Assembly: GCA_025351065.1 (NCBI GenBank)
Contig: JANXWQ010000063.1
Coordinates: forward strand, 1 to 19,564
Direction of reading: 5' to 3'
Length of the DNA stretch: 19,564 nt
Source: Chthoniobacter sp.
Lineage (GTDB): Bacteria; Verrucomicrobiota; Verrucomicrobiia; Chthoniobacterales; Chthoniobacteraceae
The translations under genes and the position numbers were made by a program. Below the pieces are notes generated by a model. The model saw only the letters and a list, made by a program, of their open reading frames with translations. It did no database searches and was not told the origin of the DNA. Below are positions 9,116 through 18,181 of the stretch, piece by piece; within the stretch, counting starts at the first letter, position 1, and the number at the start of each line of letters is the position of its first letter.

Positions 9116-10651
9116 TTAACTCCGGCGCTGCGACCAGTTCAGCAGGCCAAATAGCGCCACGATGCCGGGAATAATCGCCATAACGGCGATGCCAATGCTG
9201 CGGAGTTGCTTGTCTTCGAGCTGGAGAGTCACGTTCTTCTTTTCCTTCGCCGGGATACCCATGAGTTCCTCACGGTCGAGCAGCCAGTTCAGCGCATTCA
9301 CGGCGAGGTCGATGCTGACCCCTTCGGTCAGGCGGTTGGCGTTAAGGCCGAGCAGTTCGGCGTTGCCAATCACGACAAGGCGCGAGGTTTCCACCTTCAC
9401 CCGATCGTCATCGACACCGCCTTTCTCTACGGCGAGAGCCAGGTGCAGCGGCCCCATGTGGTCTTTCTTCGGGTCAAAGCCTGCCTGCGTGTCGTCGCCC
9501 GTGAGGTCGGTTTGGCCCCAGAAACCATCCACTGATTCGAGCAGCGGGATTAGGTGCAGCTTGGCGGTCTGCTCCTTAGCTTTGTCGATGGCAAGCGATT
9601 GCGTGGCCCCGAGCAGGCGCTTGCTGGTGCCTTCGAGGTCTTTGGTCATCTTGGTGTGACTGTTGAGCACGACAAAGCCTGCGTCCTTGATCGTGCCTTT
9701 GGTAATCTTGGGGTTTCCGTTCTCATCCAGACCCATGAAGTTACCCAGGCCGATAACCCGGTCTTCCTGCGGCACCACGCCCTGCTCGTTCAGCCACGCA
9801 GTCAGGCGCGGGGTGCGGGCAAAGGGATTGAGCAGCACAAAAACGCGGCCCTTCCTTTCCCAGAAACCGTTGAGCAGCTTTATCTCGACCTCGGAAAGAT
9901 CATACTTAGGCCCACAGATGATGAGGCTGCGCGCGTCATCAGGAATGGCGGTGACGTTTAGCAAGTTCAGCGTGGCGGCCTCGATGTTCTGGCGCTGGAG
10001 GCTTTCGGCAAACAGCTTCAAGTCCGGGCTTTTGATGTCGGGCTCGCCGTGGCCGCCCACGAGATAGACTTTGTTCGGCTTGCCCTCGGTGAGTTCCAGC
10101 AGCGCGCTGGTGATGGCTTGCTCGCCTTTGAAGGCTTTGATCCGCGGCTGGGTCTGTCCGGCCAACATGGCCACCTGGTCGGGTTGCTCGACATCCACCA
10201 TGTCGCCGGCATTCACAAACTTGCTGCGGCTGTCGTAGTCGAGGATGAGGATGCTTTCGTTCGCACCAAACTTGTACTTGGTCTGGAGTTCCTGCGCGCG
10301 GGTGAGGCTGCGGTAGGGGTCAACGTATTCGGCGGTGAACTTCTTTTTCGAGGCAAACTCATATTCCCGCATCAGGGCTTGCAAGTCGGGGACGATCTCG
10401 GTCGCGCCGGAAAAGAAGATGACCGCGCGGACGGGCTTCTTGAGATGGGTCAGCAGGTTGGTGGTCTGCGAGCTGAGGGCAAATTTCTTGTCACGGGAAT
10501 AGTCCCAGCGTTTGAAATGGCGGAAGCTGAGATAGTTCAGCAGCACGATAATGACGGTGACCACGACGAGCTGGATCAGGACGTTGAGCCCGATCTGGAA
10601 GCGCTGGATCGATACGGTCTTCGGAGCGGAGGAGGAGGATTCGGTAGCCAT
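9116..10651 (-). CDS. GldG-like ABC transporter auxiliary protein
   Basis: The 511-residue product belongs to the GldG / ABC-type uncharacterised auxiliary family. GldG works with GldA and GldF in Bacteroidetes gliding, while relatives in other phyla have no known substrate. It has an N-terminal membrane segment (about 20-41), then the typical RWDYSRDKKFALSSQT block (48-63), a long extracytoplasmic region with VYLVGGHGEPD (195-205), and a second membrane segment near the C-terminus (about 483-504) ending in a basic tail, so most of the protein faces the periplasm. It lies between the ABC-2 permease (30 bases upstream) and the DUF4340 gene (20 bases downstream), implying one complex. Gliding itself is not implied, since other gld genes are not present here. 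No Shine-Dalgarno sequence precedes ATG 10651. Confidence 0.9.
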   Translation of the reverse strand: MATESSSSAPKTVSIQRFQIGLNVLIQLVVVTVIIVLLNYLSFRHFKRWDYSRDKKFALSSQTTNLLTHLKKPVRAVIFFSGATEIVPDLQALMREYEFASKKKFTAEYVDPYRSLTRAQELQTKYKFGANESILILDYDSRSKFVNAGDMVDVEQPDQVAMLAGQTQPRIKAFKGEQAITSALLELTEGKPNKVYLVGGHGEPDIKSPDLKLFAESLQRQNIEAATLNLLNVTAIPDDARSLIICGPKYDLSEVEIKLLNGFWERKGRVFVLLNPFARTPRLTAWLNEQGVVPQEDRVIGLGNFMGLDENGNPKITKGTIKDAGFVVLNSHTKMTKDLEGTSKRLLGATQSLAIDKAKEQTAKLHLIPLLESVDGFWGQTDLTGDDTQAGFDPKKDHMGPLHLALAVEKGGVDDDRVKVETSRLVVIGNAELLGLNANRLTEGVSIDLAVNALNWLLDREELMGIPAKEKKNVTLQLEDKQLRSIGIAVMAIIPGIVALFGLLNWSQRRS

Positions 10652-10681
10652 AGGGATAAGGTGCGGGCGGCTGGCTATGGG

Positions 10682-11437
10682 TCAGGCTTTCCACTTCCGA
10701 TACTGGAAGACCTGAAGGGTGAAGAAAATGACCAGCGAGGTCATCGAGGCATACCAGACGATAACTCTGGAATCGATGATGCCCTTTGAGAAGTCCTGCA
10801 TGTGCTGAATCGTGGAGACATACGAAAACAGGTCTTTGATTGCGGGTGCGGTGATGTTCATGACTTCAGGCAGAAAGCCGACGAAGAGCAGGAGGGTGAT
10901 GGTGGTGAAGGAGATGGTTGCAGCGTTGATCTGATCCTTGGTCAAAGCCGAGGCCAGGCAGCCGACGGAGCTGTAAAATCCACCGATGAGCAGGAGCAGA
11001 AGGTAGGTGCCCCAGTAGGCTCCGGCGGCGTTCGCCGCGCTTTTGCCGGTGACATATTGGAAGACGGCGAAGGAGCAAAGGGTGGGAGACCAAAGGATGC
11101 AGTAGAAGACAAGGACGCCGACGAACTTGGCTAGCACGACCTGCAAGTCGGTGACGGGGGCGGTGGTGAGGGTTTCAAAAGTGCCCATGCGAAACTCTTC
11201 GGAGTAACTCCGCATGGTAATGAGCGGGAAACTCAGGATGAACGGGAACCAGAAGATCGCGGGGGCGAAGAAGGCTTCGACTATGGTGATCTCGGTCGGG
11301 AAGCCGTTCATCACGTTGATCTGCATGTAGAAGTTATACCCCGAAAGAAAGAGGAAGTAGAACAGGACGACGTAGGCGATCGGCGAGTAGAAGAAGGACT
11401 TCACCTCGCGGCCGAGGAGGGTGAGGAAGGTTTTCAT
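10682..11437 (-). CDS. ABC-2 type permease (GldF-like)
   Basis: The 251-residue membrane protein has six predicted membrane segments (about 17-37, 54-74, 99-127, 142-162, 172-192, 225-243) and the ABC-2 coupling motif MRSYSEEFRMGTFETLTTAP (75-94) between the second and third. This arrangement is typical of the GldF/NosY group of permeases. It should form the channel for the ATPase encoded upstream, with the GldG-like protein as periplasmic partner. The gap to the ATPase gene is unusually long for this operon (179 bases) because a palindromic repeat lies in it. The substrate is unknown. Confidence 0.92.
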   Translation of the reverse strand: MKTFLTLLGREVKSFFYSPIAYVVLFYFLFLSGYNFYMQINVMNGFPTEITIVEAFFAPAIFWFPFILSFPLITMRSYSEEFRMGTFETLTTAPVTDLQVVLAKFVGVLVFYCILWSPTLCSFAVFQYVTGKSAANAAGAYWGTYLLLLLIGGFYSSVGCLASALTKDQINAATISFTTITLLLFVGFLPEVMNITAPAIKDLFSYVSTIQHMQDFSKGIIDSRVIVWYASMTSLVIFFTLQVFQYRKWKA

Positions 11438-11496
11438 GGATGAGATGGGGAAGGTGGTTGGCTGTCAGGGAGCGTCAGCCGCAAAGGTGATGGGAG

Positions 11497-11598
11497 TTTT
11501 TAACGCAGAGACGCCGAGGCGCAGGGATCGCAGAGGCGTGTGATTCAAGTTCTTCCGAATCTCTGCACCCTCTGCGTCTTTGCGTCTCTGCGTTGAAA
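11497..11598. repeat. CGCAGAG-type inverted-repeat element, copy 2
   Basis: The ends TTTTTAACGCAGAG (11497-11510) and CTCTGCGTTGAAA (11586-11598) are near-perfect inverted repeats of the same sequence as copy 1 at 708-817. Arms contain degenerate CGCAGAG and CTCTGCGT units and the centre shares TCTTCCG and AATCTCTGC with copy 1. It lies inside the ABC operon between the ATPase and permease genes, where the transcript could form a long hairpin. Confidence 0.85.
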
Positions 11599-11616
11599 TA
11601 AGACCGTCGCATGCGC

Positions 11617-12546
11617 TTAGCTGTCCGAGTGGGTCAGCTCGACGAAGACATCCTCCAGCGTGGGGCGGCGGCGGGTGAGTTCGCGCACCTGCCAGTGGTT
11701 CGCGGTGGCGAGGCGCATGGCTTCGTCGGTGGGGTCGGCGTTGGCGTCGAGCTTGAGCTGGAAGGCGGTGTAATCGCCGTCCTTTTCCTCGGTCACGTCT
11801 TTGACGCCGGAAAGCTGGCTGAGTAGCTCGCGGCCGTTGGCCGCGCCTTTGGCTTCGAGGCGCATGCTGCCGGCGGCGCGGTGGTTTTTGAGGAGGTTTT
11901 CGGCGGTGTCGTCGGCGCGGATGGTGCCTTTGTGGATGACGATGACGCGGGAGCACATGATCTCGACCTCGGGCAGGATGTGCGTGGAAATGAGGACGGT
12001 GCGTTTGCCGCCGAGGTTCTTGATGAGTTCTCGCACCTGGCGGATTTGGTTGGGGTCGAGGCCGATGGTGGGTTCGTCGAGAATGAGCAGCTCGGGGTCG
12101 TGGACGAGCGCATCGGCGAGACCGACACGCTGGCGGTAGCCTTTGGAAAGCGCGCCGATCATGCTGCGCTCGCGGTCGCGGAGGCTGCACAGCTCGAGGG
12201 CGTCGCCGACGGCCTGCTTTACCTTGCGACCCGGCACGCCTTTGAGGCTGGCGCGGTAGCGGAGGTATTCGCCCACGCGCATATCGGTGTAGAGCGGGGT
12301 GTTTTCCGGCAGGTAGCCGAGGCGGCGGCGGGCCTCGACAGACTGCCCGAAGACATCGAAGCCCGCGATGCGCGCGGTGCCCGAGGTGGCCGGGAGGTAG
12401 CTGGTGAGGATTTTCATGGTCGTGCTTTTGCCCGCGCCGTTGGGCCCGAGGAAACCGACGACTTCACCTTTCGCGACGCTGAAGTTGAGCTGATTGATCG
12501 CGGTAAAGCCCGCGTAGCGTTTGGTCAGGTTTTCGACTTGGATCAT
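11617..12546 (-). CDS. ABC transporter ATP-binding protein (GldA-like)
   Basis: The 309-residue product is a cytoplasmic ABC ATPase that powers the permease encoded downstream. Visible motifs are Walker A GPNGAGKST (34-42), the Q-loop region YLPEN (78-82), signature LSKGYRQR (133-140), Walker B LLILDEP (153-159), the D-loop GLDPNQ (162-167) and the switch His189 (ISTHI). The extra C-terminal region (about 220-309), with RRRPTLEDVFVELT near the end, is usual for the CcmA/GldA/NosF-type subfamily. The start at ATG 12546 is only 9 bases after the stop of the HtrA-type protease gene, so the two are very probably co-transcribed. No Shine-Dalgarno sequence is present. Confidence 0.94.
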   Translation of the reverse strand: MIQVENLTKRYAGFTAINQLNFSVAKGEVVGFLGPNGAGKSTTMKILTSYLPATSGTARIAGFDVFGQSVEARRRLGYLPENTPLYTDMRVGEYLRYRASLKGVPGRKVKQAVGDALELCSLRDRERSMIGALSKGYRQRVGLADALVHDPELLILDEPTIGLDPNQIRQVRELIKNLGGKRTVLISTHILPEVEIMCSRVIVIHKGTIRADDTAENLLKNHRAAGSMRLEAKGAANGRELLSQLSGVKDVTEEKDGDYTAFQLKLDANADPTDEAMRLATANHWQVRELTRRRPTLEDVFVELTHSDS

Positions 12547-12555
12547 GGGGAAATT

Positions 12556-13680
12556 TTACTTGGCGATGAGCTGCACGGTTTCGCTCTGGCGGAGGTTCCG
12601 GCCATTGGCGCGGCGGATGATGCCGACCGTGAAATCGACCTGCGAACCGCTGTCCACCGCCTTGAGCAGCTCTTCGATTTGCTGGACGGACGCGACTTCG
12701 TACCTGCCGACCTGCGTGATGACAAGCCCCTGCTTGAGCCCCGCCCTTTCCGCCACCCCGCGCGCATCCACGTCGGCGATGAGCACGCCCGCGCCGGGGT
12801 CGAAGCCGAGCGATTCCGCGAGCTTCGGCGTGAGGTCTTGCAGCGTGAGGCCGAAAAATTTCCGCGCCCGGACCTTCGCGTCCTCGGCTTCTTTCGCGGC
12901 CTTGGGATTGGCGGCGATCTTTTTGAAATCCGCCACGCGCTCGCGCACGATGTCGCCGGGAATGGCGAAGCCCAGGCCCTGCGTCGGCACGCCCTGCGGG
13001 GTGTAGGCCATCTTCACCGAGCTGACGCCAACGAGCTTGCCGCTGAGGTCCACGACCGGCCCGCCGCTGTTGCCGGGATTGATCGCCGCGTCGGTTTGGA
13101 TGAGGCCTTTGTACTCCGCTTCGCCCAGCGCCACAGTGCGGTTTTTCGCGCTGAGGATGCCGCGGGCGACGGAGCTGCCGTAACCGAGCGGGTTGCCTAG
13201 CACGAGCACGGTTTCGCCGAGCAGATTGGGCGAAAGATCGGCGAGATTGATGAAGGGCAGCGGCTCCTTGGTGTCAATTTTGAGGAAGGCGAGATCGGCG
13301 TCCTGCGAGCCGGCGATGTATTTGGCGGTGTAGGTTTTGCCGTCGTTGGTGGTCACGGAAATCTTCAGCTCGGCGGCGCGCTCGACGACGTGCTCATTGG
13401 TGACGATGTAGCCCGCGGCATCCACGATGAAGCCCGAGCCGAGGCTCTGCACTTTTTGCGAAAGCACGCGCGGCCGGCGCATGGGGCCGCCGAAGAACTG
13501 GTTGAAAAGTTCGTCGCGCGGATCGCGCACGGTGCGCTGGATGATGCGCTCGGTGTTGATGTTCACCACGGCGGGCATGGCCTTGGCCACGGCCTGCACG
13601 GAGGGCTCGGTGGCGGGATCGGTTTGCGCGAGCACGCGGGCGGCCGCGGCGAGGAGCAGGAGGTGCGGGCGAAATTTCAT
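12556..13680 (-). CDS. HtrA/Deg-type secreted serine protease with one PDZ domain
   Basis: The 374-residue product is a periplasmic chymotrypsin-fold protease of the DegP/DegS/HtrA family, which degrades or senses misfolded envelope proteins. A signal peptide is visible (MKFRPHLLLLAAAARVLA, likely cut near residue 18). The catalytic triad is His97 (TNEHVV), Asp129 (DADLAFLKI) and Ser205 (NPGNSGGPVV). The loop between the N-terminal strands (about 50-75) is long, with RDPRDELFNQFFGG, similar to the LA loop of DegP. A single C-terminal PDZ domain covers about 270-374 (GVLIADVDARGVAERAGLKQ). One PDZ makes it shorter than DegP/DegQ and like DegS in layout, though it lacks an obvious retained anchor. 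It is the first gene of a tight unit with the ABC genes. No Shine-Dalgarno sequence precedes ATG 13680. Confidence 0.94.
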   Translation of the reverse strand: MKFRPHLLLLAAAARVLAQTDPATEPSVQAVAKAMPAVVNINTERIIQRTVRDPRDELFNQFFGGPMRRPRVLSQKVQSLGSGFIVDAAGYIVTNEHVVERAAELKISVTTNDGKTYTAKYIAGSQDADLAFLKIDTKEPLPFINLADLSPNLLGETVLVLGNPLGYGSSVARGILSAKNRTVALGEAEYKGLIQTDAAINPGNSGGPVVDLSGKLVGVSSVKMAYTPQGVPTQGLGFAIPGDIVRERVADFKKIAANPKAAKEAEDAKVRARKFFGLTLQDLTPKLAESLGFDPGAGVLIADVDARGVAERAGLKQGLVITQVGRYEVASVQQIEELLKAVDSGSQVDFTVGIIRRANGRNLRQSETVQLIAK

Positions 13681-13800
13681 CGTTTGTTTGGAGCGCGTCA
13701 GACACGCGGGACGCGGGGACGTTGAAAAAATCTCGCGGCGGGAAGCGGCGGATTTTTGCGCGGCGCGAGCGGGCGATGGCTCGGAGAGCAGCTTGGGCGC

Positions 13801-14283
13801 TTATTGTCCGGCGGGCGGCGTCTTGAAGATCGAGCTGCCGCCTGCACCGGGCGCGGCCGCCTTGGCCGTGGCTTTCGTTTTAGCCTCTTCGAGCAGCGTC
13901 TTCCATTGCTCGGCGTTCTTGTAGCCGCCGCTGCTGGCGAGCGCCTTGCCATGCGCGTCCGTGACCACGATGAACGGCAGCGTGTTGCCGAAAACTTCCT
14001 TGCTAAATTTCCGCATGAATTCCGCCTGCGTCTTGGCGTCGTCGGTGTTGAGATCGGCCATGACGTAGCTGTCCGCGGTCACGGGGATTTTGCCTTCCTT
14101 GATCATGGCTTTGGTCGCGTTGCAGTTGCTGCACGTCGGGCGGCCGAGGAGGATAAAGGCCATCTTCTGCTCCTTGCCGGCGGCGGTCAGCGTTTTGCGG
14201 AGGTCATCGAGCGGCGCAGGCGGCTCGGCGAAAACGGCGGACGTGAGGGCAGCGAGGGCGAGGAGAAACACGGGAGTTTTCAT
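13801..14283 (-). CDS. Secreted thioredoxin-like protein with CSNC motif
   Basis: The 160-residue product has a signal peptide (MKTPVFLLALAALTSAVFA, cut before Glu20) and a thioredoxin-like domain. The redox motif CSNC has Cys51 and Cys54, in FILLGRPTCSNCNATK. A cis-Pro is likely at residue 103 (NTLPFIVV). The motif differs from the classic CGPC; it could be a periplasmic disulfide reductase or oxidase, but the partner is unknown. The C-terminal 25 residues are Ala/Gly/Lys-rich. ATG 14283 is preferred over an in-frame TTG at 14292 because it gives a standard signal peptide. It lies 60 bases after argG and 120 bases before the HtrA gene on the same strand. A role in folding of envelope proteins beside the protease is plausible but inferred only from position. 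Confidence 0.88.
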   Translation of the reverse strand: MKTPVFLLALAALTSAVFAEPPAPLDDLRKTLTAAGKEQKMAFILLGRPTCSNCNATKAMIKEGKIPVTADSYVMADLNTDDAKTQAEFMRKFSKEVFGNTLPFIVVTDAHGKALASSGGYKNAEQWKTLLEEAKTKATAKAAAPGAGGSSIFKTPPAGQ

Positions 14284-14343
14284 AGGCCGCAAAACTACGC
14301 GTCCGCGCCGGTCAAGTCGAGCCCGGTTCCGGCCCGCGCGGCG

Positions 14344-15633
<1,290 letters not shown>

Positions 15634-15719
15634 AGGGCGCACGTTCTAGCCGCGAACCGCGCGCGATGGGAACACGGATTTTCCGCGCCACGCCGACGCC
15701 CAGCCGCTAGCGTCGCGCC

Positions 15720-16061
15720 ATGAGCAAACTCGCCGACGGTCTCGCCAAAGCCGGCCTCGCCACGGCCGAGCGGCATCTTTTTGTCTGCCTCGGGCCGGAC
15801 TGCTGCGCGGCGGAGGAGGGCGAAAAGCTGTGGGAATTCGTGAAGCAGCGCGTGCGCGAAACTGGCCTGCGCGCCATGCGGACAAAAGCGGGCTGCTTCC
15901 GCATTTGCACCGGCGGGCCGTGGCTGGTGGTCTATCCCGAAGGCGTGTGGTACGGCGCGGTCACGCCGGAGCGTTTTGAGCGCATCCTGCGCGAGCATCT
16001 GCTCGGCGGCGAGCCGGTGCATGAGTGGGTGGCAGCGCGGAATAATCTCGGCGGCGCTTAA
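15720..16061 (+). CDS. Thioredoxin-fold [2Fe-2S] ferredoxin-like protein
   Basis: The 113-residue product resembles small (2Fe-2S) ferredoxins of the thioredoxin-like fold, as in NuoE C-termini and stand-alone electron carriers. Likely cluster ligands are Cys23 and Cys28 (or Cys29) in FVCLGPDCCA, and Cys59 and Cys63 in AGCFRICTGGP. The block PWLVVYPEGVWYGAVTPERF (67-86) and the EHLLGGEPV end are typical of this group. The redox partner is not shown by the context. The stop codon overlaps that of the convergent kinase-like gene. No Shine-Dalgarno sequence is seen before ATG 15720. Confidence 0.88.
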   Translation: MSKLADGLAKAGLATAERHLFVCLGPDCCAAEEGEKLWEFVKQRVRETGLRAMRTKAGCFRICTGGPWLVVYPEGVWYGAVTPERFERILREHLLGGEPVHEWVAARNNLGGA

Positions 16062-16822
16062 AGATTCGCGCGCAGATCCGCAAGCCGACGCTCCAGTTCC
16101 GCGGAAGCGAGATACGTCGTCCGCACCGCCCACCACACTCGCGCGATGCCGCGCGGCGCGAGCAGTTTTGCGCGCACCCGCGCGACGATCTCCGGGCGCT
16201 CGTACGCAGCGAGAAAAGCCAGCGCGCTCGGCAACCACAGCTCGCGCGAAGTGCGCCCGACCATGTCCTGCAAAAACACGAGCAGGTCGTCGGTGTGCCG
16301 CTCGTCCGCAGGGAGCGCGGGGTCGTGCTGCACCTCGAAGTCGATCAGCCGCGCGCGATTGACCGCGCCGTCGTAGATGAAATTCCCAGCGTGCGGATCG
16401 CCGTGCGACCACGGGCCGGCAAATTCGGCGCACGTCTGCGCATGCGCGCGGCGCAGCTCGCCCGCGGCGGCGGCGAGCATCGGCAGCGTGAGCGTACCGG
16501 TGTCGAGATACTCCGTCAGGTTCACGCCCGGCACCTCCTCCGCCGCCACCGCGCGAGGGCCGTCGGCAAAGGCGCGGAAACGGTCGCCATGCAGCGCGAG
16601 GAAACTTTCCACCTCCCAACGCTGCCAGGCGGCAAGGTCGTCGAGTGCGCGCACGGGGTTGGCGACCATGCGGAAAAAACCGTTCGCGCACGCCATGATC
16701 GGGGCGGCCACGCGTCGCCGCCGTTTGATCCACATCGGACGCCCGTCGCGCATTTCGCGCGACACGGCGTTGATCTTGATGCGATCCACGAGGGATCCGG
16801 CGGCGGCGAGAAAGCGGCTCAT
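16058..16822 (-). CDS. Kinase-like protein of the APH/RIO/lipopolysaccharide-kinase fold
   Basis: The 254-residue product shows a protein-kinase-like catalytic core: HGDPHAGN (140-147, catalytic Asp142 and metal-binding Asn147) and LIDFE (159-163, Asp161). Lys33 (PMWIKRRR) is the best candidate for the ATP-binding lysine and Glu70 or Glu72 for its salt-bridge partner. These features fit aminoglycoside-phosphotransferase, RIO and KdkA/Waa-like sugar or lipid kinases; the substrate cannot be assigned. The Gly-rich N-terminal loop is not evident. The longer frame from 16885 starts in a region that does not resemble the rest, so ATG 16822 is used. It is convergent with the ferredoxin gene, sharing a TTAA stop overlap, and divergent from the transglutaminase-like gene. 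Confidence 0.78.
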   Translation of the reverse strand: MSRFLAAAGSLVDRIKINAVSREMRDGRPMWIKRRRRVAAPIMACANGFFRMVANPVRALDDLAAWQRWEVESFLALHGDRFRAFADGPRAVAAEEVPGVNLTEYLDTGTLTLPMLAAAAGELRRAHAQTCAEFAGPWSHGDPHAGNFIYDGAVNRARLIDFEVQHDPALPADERHTDDLLVFLQDMVGRTSRELWLPSALAFLAAYERPEIVARVRAKLLAPRGIARVWWAVRTTYLASAELERRLADLRANL

Positions 16823-16948
16823 TTTGCGTGAGCGTAGCCGCCGCCGCGAATGCTGCCAGCCCTGCTTGCAAAGCGCCGCGGGCACGCCCGCTGCTAAAGT
16901 TTCGCAAAGGGAACGGTTGCCAGCCCCGGCGGCCTCCCGCTAGTGTTT

Positions 16949-17839
16949 ATGGAAATTTTCCGCAGCATGCGTTTCCGCGCCCTCCGTTTTTTAATCCCCG
17001 CGCTCGCCGCCCCGCTGCTGCCGGCCCGCCTCGCCGCGCAGGACGCCGTCACCCGCGTGGCTCCGGTGCCGCTCGTGCCGTTCCGCGGCGTGGCTTTTGG
17101 GCGCGATATGAATCTGCGGGAAGCGCCGCCCGCTGCACCATCCGCGCCGACCACCGCGATCGTTCGGCCGAGCGCGCCGCCCGCCGTCCTCCCGCCCGCA
17201 CCCGCAGTCGCCAAAGCAGTGCCGCACAAACCCGCCGCACCCGCCGTGCCGCCGCCGCCATTTCCCCTCCGCAGCCTGCTGCCGCACCCCGAGCAGCCCG
17301 CCGCTCCCCTGCCCCCCGGCGGCCGCGACCTAGCACTCCAGCCCACCACTTTCACCCCATACGACCGCTACCTCGGCTCCGTCCGCTCGGTGATGAACAA
17401 TCTCGAACCGCACGAGACCACCATGACGGCGGCAGCGCGGCTGATGAAGGCGGGCCACCGTTTCGCCTACTGCGTGTGCGACCCATACCGCGCCGATCCG
17501 CCCGCGCTCACCGAGGCGCGGCGCGCGGGCGATTGCAAATCGAAGGCGCTCTGGCTCTACGACAGCCTCGGCGACCGCAACGCGCTTTTCGTCATCGGCA
17601 AAGCCGAGAAACGCGCGCGCACCAGCCACGCCTGGGTCTATTGGCGCTTCGATGAGCGGTGGTGGATTCTCGATTGCACGGAGCGCGCCGACCCCATCGC
17701 TGCGGACAGCGTTTCCTCGGATCGCTACGTGCCATACTATTCGTTCACGCGCGGCGCTTCGTATCGGCACAAAGCCACGCGCCTCATGCTCACCGGCGCG
17801 ATCCAGCCGAGCGCGAAGCCCGTCGCCGGCCTGCGCTGA
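16949..17839 (+). CDS. Secreted transglutaminase-like cysteine protein with Pro/Ala-rich linker
   Basis: The 296-residue product has a signal peptide (hydrophobic LRFLIPALAAPLLPARLAA), a Pro/Ala-rich linker of about 75 residues (about 55-130), and a C-terminal domain with the papain-like triad order of bacterial transglutaminase-like proteins: Cys196 (AGDCKSKALWLY), His227 (SHAWVYW) and Asp242 (WWILDCTE). Such proteins may act as peptidases or on cell-wall or surface proteins; the substrate is not known. Three starts are possible: GTG 16943, ATG 16949 and ATG 16967. The last gives the most standard signal peptide; 16949 is listed as the intermediate choice. The linker suggests the catalytic domain is held away from the membrane or cell wall. 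A palindromic repeat follows 13 bases after the stop. Confidence 0.82.
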   Translation: MEIFRSMRFRALRFLIPALAAPLLPARLAAQDAVTRVAPVPLVPFRGVAFGRDMNLREAPPAAPSAPTTAIVRPSAPPAVLPPAPAVAKAVPHKPAAPAVPPPPFPLRSLLPHPEQPAAPLPPGGRDLALQPTTFTPYDRYLGSVRSVMNNLEPHETTMTAAARLMKAGHRFAYCVCDPYRADPPALTEARRAGDCKSKALWLYDSLGDRNALFVIGKAEKRARTSHAWVYWRFDERWWILDCTERADPIAADSVSSDRYVPYYSFTRGASYRHKATRLMLTGAIQPSAKPVAGLR

Positions 17840-17850
17840 GCGCGGCGATT

Positions 17851-17875
17851 GTAGGGGAAGCTGCCAGCTTCCCCC
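17851..17875. repeat. GGGGAAGC palindrome, copy 2
   Basis: AGGGGAAGC (17853-17861) and GCTTCCCC (17867-17874) form an 8-bp stem with loop TGCCA. It differs from copy 1 (7190-7214) at two positions. It lies between the convergent transglutaminase-like gene and the khpA gene, shortly after a stop codon, as in copy 1. Confidence 0.8.
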
Positions 17876-17905
17876 GTTCCTTTCATCGCAGCTACAGCCG
17901 CGCCT

Positions 17906-18142
17906 CTACGCCTCCTCGTCGATCTCAAACTGCACCCGCTCCCCGTGCCGCGCCGCCGCCGCGCTGAGCAGGTTGCGGATGGCGATGATCGTCAGCCCAT
18001 GTTTGCCGATCACCTTCCCCACGTCGCTCTGCCTCATGCGGACGTGAAAAGCCGTGCGCTTGTTGCCATCGTGCTTGGTCAGCACCGCCTCATCGGGGAA
18101 GTCGATGAGCAGCGGCAAAACGAATTTGAGGAACTCCTGCAT
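17906..18142 (-). CDS. khpA: KH-domain RNA-binding protein (KhpA/YlqC type)
   Basis: The 78-residue product is a single KH domain with the GxxG loop at 46-49 in VGKVIGKHGLTIIAIRNLL (41-59). Small proteins of this type bind RNA and in several bacteria pair with KhpB/EloR. In many genomes they are encoded after rpsP, as here (39 bases downstream of rpsP). The C-terminal residues EIDEEA are acidic, as in relatives. No Shine-Dalgarno sequence precedes ATG 18142. The next expected genes of the usual cluster (rimM, trmD, rplS) are absent. Confidence 0.9.
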   Translation of the reverse strand: MQEFLKFVLPLLIDFPDEAVLTKHDGNKRTAFHVRMRQSDVGKVIGKHGLTIIAIRNLLSAAAARHGERVQFEIDEEA

Positions 18143-18181
18143 GGCGGGAAAATTGCGCGCCCGCCGCGCGAAAGGCGAGCC

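Noticed and set aside
11881..13200. 439-residue plus-strand ORF
   Set aside because: Antisense across two genes with clear motifs (ABC ATPase and HtrA protease).
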